A stretch of DNA of 53,564 nucleotides from Faecalicoccus sp. (GTDB lineage: Bacteria; Bacillota_I; Bacilli_A; Erysipelotrichales; Erysipelotrichaceae): NCBI GenBank assembly GCA_017941505.1, contig JAGAWH010000185.1, forward strand, positions 1 to 53,564, given 5' to 3'. The notes beneath the pieces were generated by a model. It saw only the letters and a program-made list of their open reading frames with translations. It did no database searches and was not told where the DNA came from. Positions 15,818-23,576 of this stretch are shown here, piece by piece (within the stretch, counting starts at the first letter, position 1; each line of letters opens with the position of its first letter). The position numbers were made by a program, and so were the translations under genes.

Positions 15818-16452
15818 GAAAAAAGATAACCGCATTTATTGCGGTTATTCTATTGTTTTGTACGGTAGGATGTTCCGGTGAAAGAAAAGAAGTTGAAAGT
15901 ACTGTCACAGCATATTTAGATGCGATGCGAAAAGGAGATGTATCCGAGTCTATTCAATATCTGGATGTTTCTGATGATTTTCAAATCTTACATTTACAAG
16001 AGGACATAAAAAATACGTTAAAAAACGCAAACTTATCGGATGATTTTGAAGGTCGGGCAGATGCGTTCATTACCAAGCTTTTTTCTAAAACAGTTCAATC
16101 GTATGAAATTAAAGCGGTAAATATCAACGGAAATTCAGCAGCGGCCACTGTTGAAATAACAGGAATTTCTCCTGCGTCTGTTGCCGGTCCTATTTCGGTG
16201 GCATCTTCCGATATAACCGCTAATGCGACAAATTATATGAATGAGCATAGCGACGAATTGGCTGAGATACGTAACCAGAAAGGTCAGGATGCAGCCTTGC
16301 AGAAAGTGCTGGAAGAAGCAGCGAAGATCTATTTTAAAGATTTGGACCGTATTATTGATGGCGCTGTCAGTGAAACAAAAACCTATGTGATATCTTTGGT
16401 CAAAGACGAAGACCAATGGAAAATTATCAGCATCGAAGAAGATGAGTCTTAA
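15814..16452 (+). CDS. Lipoprotein of unknown function, paralogue 2
   Basis: 212 residues with signal peptide and lipobox TVGC (C20). The C-terminal KTYVISLVKDEDQWKIISI mirrors the end of the upstream lipoprotein, and the start codon overlaps the upstream stop, so it is the second gene of a duplicated lipoprotein pair. Function unknown; likely anchored to the outer face of the cytoplasmic membrane. Confidence 0.8.
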   Translation: MRKKITAFIAVILLFCTVGCSGERKEVESTVTAYLDAMRKGDVSESIQYLDVSDDFQILHLQEDIKNTLKNANLSDDFEGRADAFITKLFSKTVQSYEIKAVNINGNSAAATVEITGISPASVAGPISVASSDITANATNYMNEHSDELAEIRNQKGQDAALQKVLEEAAKIYFKDLDRIIDGAVSETKTYVISLVKDEDQWKIISIEEDES

Positions 16453-16454
16453 AA

Positions 16455-16490
16455 AAAGGAAGTTACTCTAAATAGAGGATAACTTCCTTT
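16455..16490. terminator. Bidirectional intrinsic terminator
   Basis: AAAGGAAGTTA (16455-16465) pairs with TAACTTCCTTT (16480-16490) between the convergent lipoprotein and nrdG genes; the right arm codes for the last residues of NrdG. Confidence 0.85.
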
Positions 16491-16984
16491 TCTTTTAACG
16501 ATTTTTTTAAATCAATAACACGCTGGTTTTCACTGCCCCTGAAGGCAAGGGATATATTTTTTTGGGCATCGATAAAAGGTCCGTCTACCAGAACATCGAT
16601 ATAAGACAACATTTCATCGGTCACTTCACAATGACGTCTGCCGCCGTCCAATAAATCCTGATCTAAAATAAATCCGGTATAAGCCCATACATTCTTGTCG
16701 GGAAGTTCTGCCTTCATTCGGCGCAGCAGCTTAACAACTTCTCTTTGGTTTTGAAATTCAAAAGGATCTCCACCCAGCAGGGTAAGCCCCTGTATATAGG
16801 ATGGTTTAAGAGCTTCGATGATTTCGTTTTCTGTATCCTTTGTATAAGGCTGACCGTAGTTAAAATCCCAAGTTTCCGGCTGGAAACAATTGAAACAATG
16901 GTTTGTACATCCGGATACAAACAAACTGACACGGACGCCTTCACCATCCGCAATATCAAATTTTTTTATCATGCCGTAATTCAT
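16463..16984 (-). CDS. nrdG: Anaerobic ribonucleotide reductase activating protein
   Basis: 173 residues. Short radical-SAM protein with CxxxCxxC at C26, C30, C33 (GCTNHCFNC), and GGDPFEF. It generates the glycyl radical on NrdD. It follows nrdD on the same strand, 111 bp away, with a hairpin in between; ribosome site TAAGGAG. Confidence 0.94.
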   Translation of the reverse strand: MNYGMIKKFDIADGEGVRVSLFVSGCTNHCFNCFQPETWDFNYGQPYTKDTENEIIEALKPSYIQGLTLLGGDPFEFQNQREVVKLLRRMKAELPDKNVWAYTGFILDQDLLDGGRRHCEVTDEMLSYIDVLVDGPFIDAQKNISLAFRGSENQRVIDLKKSLKEKEVILYLE

Positions 16985-17004
16985 ACGTTTTCTCTCCTTA
17001 AAAT

Positions 17005-17028
17005 AAAAGGCAGGAAACCCTGCCTTTT
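17005..17028 (-). terminator. Hairpin between nrdD and nrdG
   Basis: AAAAGGCAGG (17005-17014) and CCTGCCTTTT (17019-17028) form a 10-bp stem with a four-base loop, followed in the minus direction by TTTTATTTT. It should terminate much of the nrdD transcript and so set a lower nrdG level, or else nrdG has its own promoter. Confidence 0.7.
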
Positions 17029-17095
17029 TATAATAACCTGTGAGATATGAGCAAGAAGGGGGATCCCATAATTATCGCAGGTTATTTGCGAAGTT

Positions 17096-19291
17096 TTACA
17101 GGTGGAGTACGCGTTCGCGAATCTCCTGTGTGCGTCCCTGGTTCCAGAACTGTGTTCCGATATAACCGCAGGTACGTCTTGCGACATTCATCTTTTCCTG
17201 GTCACGGTTGCCGCAGCATGGGCATTCCCAAACCAGTTTTGAGTTCTCATCTTCGATGATCTGAATTTCACCGGAATAACCGCATACCTGACAGAAATCA
17301 CTCTTTGTGTTCAATTCTGCATACATGATGTTGTTGTAGATATGTTCAATGACGGCAAGAATGGCGTCAATGTTGTTCATCATGTTCGGAACTTCTACAT
17401 AGCTGATTGCTCCACCAGGTGATAACTTCTGGAATTGAGCTTCAAAAGTTAATTTATCAAACGCATTAATTTCTTCGGTTACATGTACGTGATAGCTGTT
17501 TGTGATGTAGTTTTTATCTGTTACATCAGGGATAGAACCAAAACGGTTCTGCAGACATTTCGCAAACTTATATGTTGTAGATTCCATAGGGGTTCCATAT
17601 AAGCTGAAGGAAATATTTGTTTCAGCTCTCCATTTAGCACATGCATCATTCAGATACTGCATAACTTTTAAACCAAACTCGGTTCCTACCGGTTCTGTAT
17701 GAGAAACGCCTGTCATATAACGAACACATTCGCATAATCCGGCATAACCAAGTGAAATGGTTGAATAGTTATTGTAGAGTAACTTGTCGATCTTTTCGCC
17801 TTTCTTTAGACGGGCAAGAGCTCCATCCTGCCATAAGATCGGTGCAACATCGCTAGGTGTTCCTTTTAAGCGGTTGTGACGGCACATCAACGCTTTATAA
17901 CATAACGCAAGACGTTCGTCCATAATCTTCCAGAATTCTTCCATGTCGCCTTTTGAAGAGCATGCCACATCAACTAAGTTGATCGTTACTACACCCTGGT
18001 TGAAACGTCCGTAGTATTTGTGCTGTCCCGGCTTATCGTTTTTAGCACCGGATACTTCATAGAAGTTTCCTTCTGTATCCGGAGTTAAGAAGCTGCGGCA
18101 TCCCATGCATGGGTATACATCGCCGTTCTTTAATTCCTTCATGATTTTTTCAGAAATATAATCCGGAACCATACGCTTTGCGGTACATTCTGCTGCAAGG
18201 CGGGTCAAGTAGTAGTAAGGGTCATCCTTTTTAATATTGTTGTCGGCTAAGACATAGATTAATTTCGGGAATGCAGGTGTAATGTAAATGCCCTTTTCAT
18301 TCTTTACACCTTTAATACGCTGTTTCAGCATTTCTTCGATAATCAGGGCGAGGTCATCACGTGTCTGTCCTTCCGGTACTTCGTTTAAGTACATATATAC
18401 GGTGACAAACGGTGCTTGACCGTTGGTTGTCATTAAAGTGATAACTTGATATTGAATCGTCTGAACCCCTTTTTCAATTTCGCGTAATACGCGCATTTCA
18501 GCAATTCGATTTATTCTTTCTTCGTCGACAGGAAGACCGGACATCTGGAATTCTTCACGAACTTCTGCACGGGCTTTCTGACGGCTTACTTCAACAAACG
18601 GTGCGAGGTGGGAAAGAGTAATACTCTGTCCACCATATTGTGAACTTGCTACCTGAGCAATAATCTGGGTCGCAATATTACAGGCTGTTGTAAAGCTATG
18701 CGGTCTTTCAATCATTGTTTCAGAGATAACGGTTCCGTTTTGAAGCATGTCTTCAAGGTTTACAAGACAACAGTTATGCATATGCTGAGCAAAATAATCT
18801 GAATCATGGAAATGAATCAATCCCTGCTCATGTGCTTCGATAACGTCCTGAGGAAGAAGGAAACGCTTAGTGATATCTTTTGATACCTCACCAGCCATGT
18901 AGTCTCGTTGTACGCTGTTAACTAATGGGTTTTTATTTGAGTTTTCCTGTTTAACTTCTTCATTATTTCTCTCTAATAAGCTCATGATCTGCTGGTCGGT
19001 TGAGTTGGCCTTACGAACAAGAGCTCTTTCATAACGGTAAGTGATATAGTTGTGAGCGACCGCGAAGTATTTAGCACGCATGATCTCGGTTTCAACCATG
19101 TCCTGAATTTCTTCTACGCTGACACTTCGCTTCATTTCTTCACAGCGATTGGCAACATCCTTTGCGATCTTAAGGATTTGTGCCTCACTCATTTGTGAAT
19201 GGGAAGTTGCTTTATTGGCTTTCCGAATGGCATTTTCTATCTTGGTGATGTCAAAACTGACCTCTTCACCGCTCCGTTTAATAACGTTCAT
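17096..19291 (-). CDS. nrdD: Anaerobic (class III) ribonucleoside-triphosphate reductase
   Basis: 731 residues. An N-terminal ATP-cone (about 1-90) for allosteric control is followed by the catalytic barrel, a zinc site (CxxC...CxxC in CQVCGYSGE and CPCCGN) and the glycyl radical G709 (RRTCGYIGTQ). It makes deoxynucleotides from ribonucleotides without oxygen, with formate as usual reductant. The start at 19291 has ATAGGAG upstream; the longer in-frame start at 19357 lies inside a palindrome and lacks a ribosome site. No other ribonucleotide reductase is in the window. Confidence 0.94.
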   Translation of the reverse strand: MNVIKRSGEEVSFDITKIENAIRKANKATSHSQMSEAQILKIAKDVANRCEEMKRSVSVEEIQDMVETEIMRAKYFAVAHNYITYRYERALVRKANSTDQQIMSLLERNNEEVKQENSNKNPLVNSVQRDYMAGEVSKDITKRFLLPQDVIEAHEQGLIHFHDSDYFAQHMHNCCLVNLEDMLQNGTVISETMIERPHSFTTACNIATQIIAQVASSQYGGQSITLSHLAPFVEVSRQKARAEVREEFQMSGLPVDEERINRIAEMRVLREIEKGVQTIQYQVITLMTTNGQAPFVTVYMYLNEVPEGQTRDDLALIIEEMLKQRIKGVKNEKGIYITPAFPKLIYVLADNNIKKDDPYYYLTRLAAECTAKRMVPDYISEKIMKELKNGDVYPCMGCRSFLTPDTEGNFYEVSGAKNDKPGQHKYYGRFNQGVVTINLVDVACSSKGDMEEFWKIMDERLALCYKALMCRHNRLKGTPSDVAPILWQDGALARLKKGEKIDKLLYNNYSTISLGYAGLCECVRYMTGVSHTEPVGTEFGLKVMQYLNDACAKWRAETNISFSLYGTPMESTTYKFAKCLQNRFGSIPDVTDKNYITNSYHVHVTEEINAFDKLTFEAQFQKLSPGGAISYVEVPNMMNNIDAILAVIEHIYNNIMYAELNTKSDFCQVCGYSGEIQIIEDENSKLVWECPCCGNRDQEKMNVARRTCGYIGTQFWNQGRTQEIRERVLHL

Positions 19292-19338
19292 ATCATCTAC
19301 TCCTATCCCTAATTGATGCTTTACTAACATCTTACGAA

Positions 19339-19364
19339 AAAATAGTTGAAGGTTCAACTATTTT
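19339..19364 (-). promoter_or_regulatory. Palindrome in the nrdD leader (operator or attenuator)
   Basis: AAAATAGTTGAA and TTCAACTATTTT are perfect 12-bp arms separated by GG. On the minus strand it begins about seven bases after the predicted start of transcription and is followed by a T-rich run, so it could be an operator or a weak attenuator hairpin. Confidence 0.5.
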
Positions 19365-19377
19365 GCCTGTACATGAT

Positions 19378-19405
19378 AGTATATACGGAAAAAAATAAAA
19401 AACAA
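19378..19405 (-). promoter_or_regulatory. Promoter of nrdD
   Basis: Read on the minus strand: TTGTTT (-35, 19400-19405), 16-bp spacer, TATACT (-10, 19378-19383). A separate perfect 14-bp palindrome GCTTTATATAAAGC (19435-19448) lies 30 bp upstream and is a candidate regulator site. Confidence 0.55.
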
Positions 19406-19523
19406 GACTATTTTTTCGCTGAAAATACATTGGTGCTTTATATAAAGCGTTGTGAAAAAAATAACTTTTTTCTTTGGAATTCCTACTTTCAGAATAGAAG
19501 AAAATTAGACATTATGAATGTCA

Positions 19524-20123
19524 CTACTGAATTTCAGTACGGGAATAAATCACTTTTCCAATAATGCGTACCGGAAGCTCCATAACTTCTTTTTTGGTGA
19601 ACACTTTGGTCTCTACATCCGGGTTGGCAGCTTCGAGTAATAAATACTTGTCTGTTTTTATGACACGTTTGACGGAAACTTCATCCTGTCCGATCAATAC
19701 GACCGCAATGGTGTTGCTGGGGACATCGTCAACCTGTTTGACAAATAATAAATCATTGTCGTGGATCTTTGCACCGATCATAGAATTACCGGTAACCCGT
19801 AAAAAATAATCCCCGTTATGATAATCTTCTTCGCTGACAGGAATATATCCCTGTAAATTTTCTTCCGCGAAAAGACCGTATCCGGCTTTTACGATGCCTA
19901 AAAGGGGCTTTTCAAAGCTAAATTGGGTAAGACGGGTCATCTGGTCCGGATCAATTTGAAGGAGCTCGGACAGCTTATCTAAGGTATCAGGGGATACATT
20001 TTTGATCTGCCCTCTTACCCATCTGGATACCGTAGATTTTGTGACACCTAGAGCCTTGGCAATCGAATCGTTGGTTGCGTTGTTCTGTCTTTTATATTCG
20101 ACAATTAAATCCTGTATATTCAT
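19524..20123 (-). CDS. XRE-family repressor with S24/LexA-type self-cleaving domain
   Basis: 199 residues. A helix-turn-helix of the XRE type (about 1-60, ALGVTKSTVSRWVRG) is joined to a peptidase S24 domain with catalytic S114 (GNSM) and K152 (VSVKR) and an Ala-Gly cleavage site at A80-G81. This is the architecture of LexA-like and phage CI repressors that split themselves with RecA when DNA is damaged, so a stress- or SOS-type switch is likely; no prophage is visible here. The start MNIQDL at 20123 is chosen because the domain begins there. Its -10 lies six bases upstream, so the mRNA is probably leaderless. Confidence 0.9.
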   Translation of the reverse strand: MNIQDLIVEYKRQNNATNDSIAKALGVTKSTVSRWVRGQIKNVSPDTLDKLSELLQIDPDQMTRLTQFSFEKPLLGIVKAGYGLFAEENLQGYIPVSEEDYHNGDYFLRVTGNSMIGAKIHDNDLLFVKQVDDVPSNTIAVVLIGQDEVSVKRVIKTDKYLLLEAANPDVETKVFTKKEVMELPVRIIGKVIYSRTEIQ

Positions 20124-20129
20124 GACCTT

Positions 20130-20158
20130 ATTGTAACTGAAATGCATAAAATAGGCAA
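20130..20158 (-). promoter_or_regulatory. Promoter of the S24 repressor, with overlapping GTTGC motif
   Basis: Minus strand: TTGCCT (-35, 20153-20158), 17-bp spacer, TACAAT (-10, 20130-20135), then six bases to the ATG. The -35 overlaps GTTGC (complement of 20155-20159), one of four such motifs in the region. Confidence 0.6.
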
Positions 20159-20220
20159 CATATATGGCATAAACAAAAATAAGTTGCGTAAAAGTTGCGT
20201 GATATATTGAAATGTGCAAC
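20155..20220. promoter_or_regulatory. Cluster of GTTGC/GCAAC operator-like half sites
   Basis: GCAAC at 20155-20159, GTTGC at 20183-20187 and 20194-20198, GCAAC at 20216-20220. They form two outward pairs that cover the -35 of the S24 repressor gene and the promoter of the divergent small gene. This is the expected arrangement for autoregulation and repression of the neighbour. Confidence 0.5.
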
Positions 20221-20236
20221 TGAATGATTTTATAAT
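20207..20236 (+). promoter_or_regulatory. Promoter of the small gene divergent from the S24 repressor
   Basis: TTGAAA (20207-20212), 18-bp spacer, TATAAT (20231-20236). A GCAAC half site lies in the spacer. Confidence 0.65.
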
Positions 20237-20255
20237 GAAGCCGGGAGTAAATAGA

Positions 20256-20507
20256 ATGGTATATAAGTATTATGTAGATGTGATCACGATGATTGAAAAA
20301 AACGGCAGAATAAAACCGTTATCGGTTCGCTGGAAAAACCGTATATATAAAATAGATAAGATAGTATCTGCCCAGGAAAAGCTGTCTTTGACCGGAGGAT
20401 GCGGTATCTGTTTTGAATGTCAATTTGGTAAGCAGGTTCGTAATTTATATTGGGAAAAAGATAAATGGTTTTTAGAAACAGGGATATTCCACCCCGAGAA
20501 ATATTGA
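20256..20507 (+). CDS. Small protein of unknown function, probably controlled by the S24 repressor
   Basis: 83 residues, MVYKYYVDVI to FHPEKY. The start at 20256 has GGGAG at the right distance and lies behind a strong promoter; the longer in-frame ATG at 20214 would begin upstream of the -10. It contains many aromatic and basic residues and a GGCGICFEC stretch with three cysteines that could be redox-active or bind metal. No family recognised. Promoter overlap with GTTGC/GCAAC motifs suggests it belongs to the regulon of the divergent repressor. Confidence 0.7.
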   Translation: MVYKYYVDVITMIEKNGRIKPLSVRWKNRIYKIDKIVSAQEKLSLTGGCGICFECQFGKQVRNLYWEKDKWFLETGIFHPEKY

Positions 20508-20519
20508 TATACTAAAATC
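20505..20519 (+). promoter_or_regulatory. Extended -10 promoter of ispD, leaderless architecture
   Basis: TGATATACT (20505-20513) is an extended -10 element; six bases later is the ATG (20520). No ribosome site is present, so transcription should start at the initiator A. Confidence 0.6.
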
Positions 20520-21167
20520 ATGAAATATAATGTCATTTTATTAGCGGCCGGAAAGGGGAGTCGCTCCGGTTTATCCTACAATAAAGTATTCTATCCAATT
20601 ACGGACTCCAAAACTGTTTTAGACTGTTCTCTGGATTTGTTTCTGAATGATCCGGAGTGCACCGGTATTATTATTGTATGCGCTGCTTATGAAAAAGAAA
20701 AAATGGAGAAAGAGTATTGCCGCAGCCCGCTTATTTCAACTTGTATCGGCGGTGCTACAAGGCAGGAATCTGTTTATAACGGATTAACAATGGTGAAGGA
20801 GGATTATGTCTTTATCCATGATGGGGCAAGACCGTATGTAAAAAAAGAACAGATTGAAGATTTAAAGAAAACGCTGGAGACGGAAGATGCCTGTCTTTTG
20901 ATGGTGCCAAGCACAGATACTTCTAAGATTGTAGAAGATGGATATGTTAAGGAAACACTGGTTCGCTCTACGGTCTATAATGCCCAGACCCCGCAGTGTT
21001 TTAGGACTGATCTGATCAAAATGTGTTATCAAAAGGGAAAGGAAGAGAAAAAAGAGGCAACAGATGATGCCCAACTGGTGGAGTGGTATTCAAGTGTTCC
21101 TGTTAAGGCGGTACTATCCGATCCTTCCAATATTAAAATCACGCATCCAACCGATTTAAAAAATTGA
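20520..21167 (+). CDS. ispD: 2-C-methyl-D-erythritol 4-phosphate cytidylyltransferase (IspD family)
   Basis: 215 residues. A nucleotidyltransferase fold with CTP-binding LLAAGKGSRSG, the following lysine (YNKVF), HDGARPYV, and the C-terminal TDDAQLVE and NIKITHPTDL motifs. It joins CTP to methylerythritol phosphate in the MEP isoprenoid pathway. The closely related TarI (ribitol-5-phosphate, teichoic acid) is the main alternative, but no teichoic acid genes are near. Confidence 0.8.
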   Translation: MKYNVILLAAGKGSRSGLSYNKVFYPITDSKTVLDCSLDLFLNDPECTGIIIVCAAYEKEKMEKEYCRSPLISTCIGGATRQESVYNGLTMVKEDYVFIHDGARPYVKKEQIEDLKKTLETEDACLLMVPSTDTSKIVEDGYVKETLVRSTVYNAQTPQCFRTDLIKMCYQKGKEEKKEATDDAQLVEWYSSVPVKAVLSDPSNIKITHPTDLKN

Positions 21168-21192
21168 CATTGATTATTGAATCCGATATGAT
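21164..21192 (+). promoter_or_regulatory. Promoter of the COG2426 membrane protein gene
   Basis: TTGACA (21164-21169), 17-bp spacer, TATGAT (21187-21192). The -35 overlaps the ispD stop codon. Confidence 0.75.
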
Positions 21193-21220
21193 ACTAACGT
21201 TTTAATCGGAGGAAGAATGT

Positions 21221-21715
21221 ATGGAAGGTTTAGCAGCCTGGTTCGCAACAACACTGGGGAAATATGTATCTGCTGAAGTTGTTATATTTATCGTATCGAT
21301 GATTCCTATTCTGGAGTGCAGGGGAGGCTTAATCGTGGCATCTTTATTGCAGGTGCCGGTTGCCAGAGCCGTTCCTATATGCATTATTGGAAATATTTTA
21401 CCGATTCCATTTATTCTTATCTGGATTCGTAAGATCTTTGCGTGGATGAAAAAATATAAGGGACCGAAAAAGATCGTGGATAAATTAGAAAAGCGGGCTA
21501 TGAGTAAAAGTGACAGCATAGCCAACGGTGAATTTATCGGCTTGTTGTTGTTTGTAGGTATTCCTTTACCGGGAACCGGTGCATGGACAGGATCGTTGAT
21601 TGCATCATTGATGGAGATGGATATTAAAAAAGCTTCTATAGCTATCTTTCTTGGCGTATTGATGGCAACAGTAATCGTGGCAACTTTATCCTACGGATTG
21701 TTATCATTTGTGTAG
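21221..21715 (+). CDS. COG2426 small membrane protein (putative small multidrug export family)
   Basis: 164 residues with about four hydrophobic segments and the family motifs SMIPILECRGGL near the N-terminus and GIPLPGTGAWTGSL in the middle. The transport role is only a database family name; substrate and direction are unknown. Ribosome site GGAGG. Own promoter and terminator, so monocistronic. Confidence 0.8.
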   Translation: MEGLAAWFATTLGKYVSAEVVIFIVSMIPILECRGGLIVASLLQVPVARAVPICIIGNILPIPFILIWIRKIFAWMKKYKGPKKIVDKLEKRAMSKSDSIANGEFIGLLLFVGIPLPGTGAWTGSLIASLMEMDIKKASIAIFLGVLMATVIVATLSYGLLSFV

Positions 21716-21740
21716 AAGAGCTTGAAAGAGCTCTTTTTTC
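21716..21740 (+). terminator. Intrinsic terminator
   Basis: AAGAGCT (21716-21722) pairs with AGCTCTT (21729-21735), followed by a T run. Confidence 0.8.
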
Positions 21741-21747
21741 ATGTGAA

Positions 21748-21770
21748 AAGGCAGTCATGAAGACTGCCTT
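21748..21770 (-). terminator. Intrinsic terminator of the HAD phosphatase gene
   Basis: AAGGCAGTC (21748-21756) and GACTGCCTT (21762-21770); on the minus strand TTTTC follows the stem. Confidence 0.75.
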
Positions 21771-22563
21771 ATAGAAGTTCAAAATGTTTAAATGCGTTGA
21801 TTAAGCCGCCATCATCGATTGGGCTTGTAACATAATCGGCTGCCGCTTTGACTTCCGGTAGTGCATTTCCCATCGCTACGCCGATCTCAACATACTCCAA
21901 CATCGAAATATCATTTCCGCCATCTCCAAATGCCATGCATTCCTCTTTTTGAATGCCATAGCGGTCTAACATTTTTTGGATGCCGACCTGTTTTCCGCCG
22001 TTGATGGGAATCATATCCGCAAACTGTGGTGTCCATCTGGCTGATTTCATTCCTTTGGCATGAGAAAGAAATTCTTCATCCATTTCCGGAGGTCCATACG
22101 GACAGATTTGATAAGTGTCATGTGTATAACTTCTTTCAGGGTCATCGACCGGTGTGATCATATCTTCTTTGCCGATGCTTTTGAGGTATTCGACAAAGCT
22201 TGGATTAAAGGTAGTATCATAGCTGTAGTCCAATTCCATAAAAGTGCAGATCATATCGGGATGCGATTTAATATAAGGAACAACGGTATGTAATGTTTCC
22301 TTATCGATCGGCATTTTATGAAAAACATTTTTGTTTTGATCCATGCAGTACTGGCCGTTTAACAAAACATAGCCATCAAATTCAAACGCATTGAATTGAT
22401 CACCAATCAAAGGAAGCTGAATGGGAGGGCGTCCGCTGGCAATAAATAATTTTATACCCTTTTCTTTTAATTTGAATAAGGCATCATAGGCATCATCCGG
22501 TATACGGTGGGTATCCATGCTGACAAGGGTACCATCAATATCAAAAAATATAGCTTTTATCAT
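21769..22563 (-). CDS. HAD-superfamily sugar phosphatase, Cof type
   Basis: 264 residues. Catalytic DIDGT (D8, D10), a C2-type cap and the late motif GDGGNDISML with GNALPEVKAAADYVT are those of Cof/YbiV-like phosphatases acting on sugar phosphates or pyridoxal phosphate. Physiological substrate unknown. Ribosome site AGGAG; a terminator and the patatin gene lie on its upstream side. Confidence 0.9.
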   Translation of the reverse strand: MIKAIFFDIDGTLVSMDTHRIPDDAYDALFKLKEKGIKLFIASGRPPIQLPLIGDQFNAFEFDGYVLLNGQYCMDQNKNVFHKMPIDKETLHTVVPYIKSHPDMICTFMELDYSYDTTFNPSFVEYLKSIGKEDMITPVDDPERSYTHDTYQICPYGPPEMDEEFLSHAKGMKSARWTPQFADMIPINGGKQVGIQKMLDRYGIQKEECMAFGDGGNDISMLEYVEIGVAMGNALPEVKAAADYVTSPIDDGGLINAFKHFELL

Positions 22564-22596
22564 AGGTGTCTCCTGTTCCTTTCAAATTATACACAA

Positions 22597-22622
22597 AAAA
22601 CTTCCCGATTGGGGGAAGTTTT
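22597..22622 (-). terminator. Intrinsic terminator of the patatin gene
   Basis: AAAACTTCCC (22597-22606) and GGGAAGTTTT (22613-22622), followed on the minus strand by T-rich sequence. Confidence 0.8.
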
Positions 22623-22623
22623 G

Positions 22624-23529
22624 TCACTTTCTTAAATAGCTTTTAATCAATGATAATTTATATTCTACATCCTCGTAGCCACGATGATATAAAGTGCCAA
22701 GCTTTTCCATATCCGGTTCCAGTCTTCCGATTTCTACCGGTCCCTGCGGTTCGATCACCAATATGCGACCCTGACGCTCCAGTTCCTTAATTTGATCACA
22801 ATCCGCATTGTAACGCTCATGATGGGTGCTTAATGCCTGCATATATTCCGGATATTTGGAATACATGGTCTTAATTAAAGCTTCGTTGCCTGTCGGTACG
22901 GATTTGCGGTAATCACCCGGACGGGTTCTTACTACAATGATCTTCTCATAGTTGTTGTCAAGCGCCCATTTAAATGGAATGGACATGGCAACACCGCCAT
23001 CCAGATACGGCTTATCATCGATCATAACCGGCTCACTAACAAACTGCATGGAAGCCGAAGCCTGCACCCCTGCATAGATATCATCTTTTCCTTTCTCAAA
23101 GAAAGCGGCTTCACCGGTTTCTAAAGAGGTTGCCACCGCAATAAAGCGGCGAACCGGATTGTTGAAGGTATCCTCATCAAATGGTTCTTCTTCCTTGACT
23201 TGGTCAAGTACAAAGTCAAAGCCGATGACACCGTGATTTCTGATCATCGCTTTGGCCCCAACATAGCGGGAATCATGGCGGTAGGATAGATTGATCCGCG
23301 CTGAGCGTCCAATCTGTCCGGCTGCATAATTCATACCGTTCATGGCCCCTGCAGAGACACCAATAACGGTCTGCATATTGATATCATGAATCATCAAAGC
23401 ATCTAATACACCGCTGGTATAAAGACCGCGGAAGGCGCCGCCTTCCAAGCAGATACAGCCCGGTGTCAGGCGCTTGGATGCGCTGCCTTTGGGGATGGAT
23501 GTAATTCTTGAATACGTTTTATTTGGCAT
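22624..23529 (-). CDS. Patatin-like phospholipase
   Basis: 301 residues. Oxyanion-loop LEGGAFRG (30-35), nucleophile S59 in GVSAG, and D176 in the YLDGG motif form the Ser-Asp dyad of patatin acyl hydrolases. It lacks a signal peptide, so a cytoplasmic or membrane-associated lysophospholipase/esterase is likely. It follows ftsH on the same strand with only 35 bp between, so it may share ftsH transcripts. Confidence 0.9.
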   Translation of the reverse strand: MPNKTYSRITSIPKGSASKRLTPGCICLEGGAFRGLYTSGVLDALMIHDINMQTVIGVSAGAMNGMNYAAGQIGRSARINLSYRHDSRYVGAKAMIRNHGVIGFDFVLDQVKEEEPFDEDTFNNPVRRFIAVATSLETGEAAFFEKGKDDIYAGVQASASMQFVSEPVMIDDKPYLDGGVAMSIPFKWALDNNYEKIIVVRTRPGDYRKSVPTGNEALIKTMYSKYPEYMQALSTHHERYNADCDQIKELERQGRILVIEPQGPVEIGRLEPDMEKLGTLYHRGYEDVEYKLSLIKSYLRK

Positions 23530-23555
23530 AATCTTCTCCTGTCAGAAACACAAAG

Positions 23556-23576
23556 TCAGCAGAACTAGTCTGCTGA
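23556..23576 (-). terminator. Hairpin at the ftsH stop codon, weak terminator
   Basis: TCAGCAGA (23556-23563) and TCTGCTGA (23569-23576) with a five-base loop; the following minus-strand sequence is only moderately T-rich, so read-through into the patatin gene is plausible. Confidence 0.5.

Noticed and set aside
20214..20255. Longer start for the small gene beside the S24 repressor
   Set aside because: The codons would begin upstream of the -10 box; the ATG at 20256 has a ribosome site.
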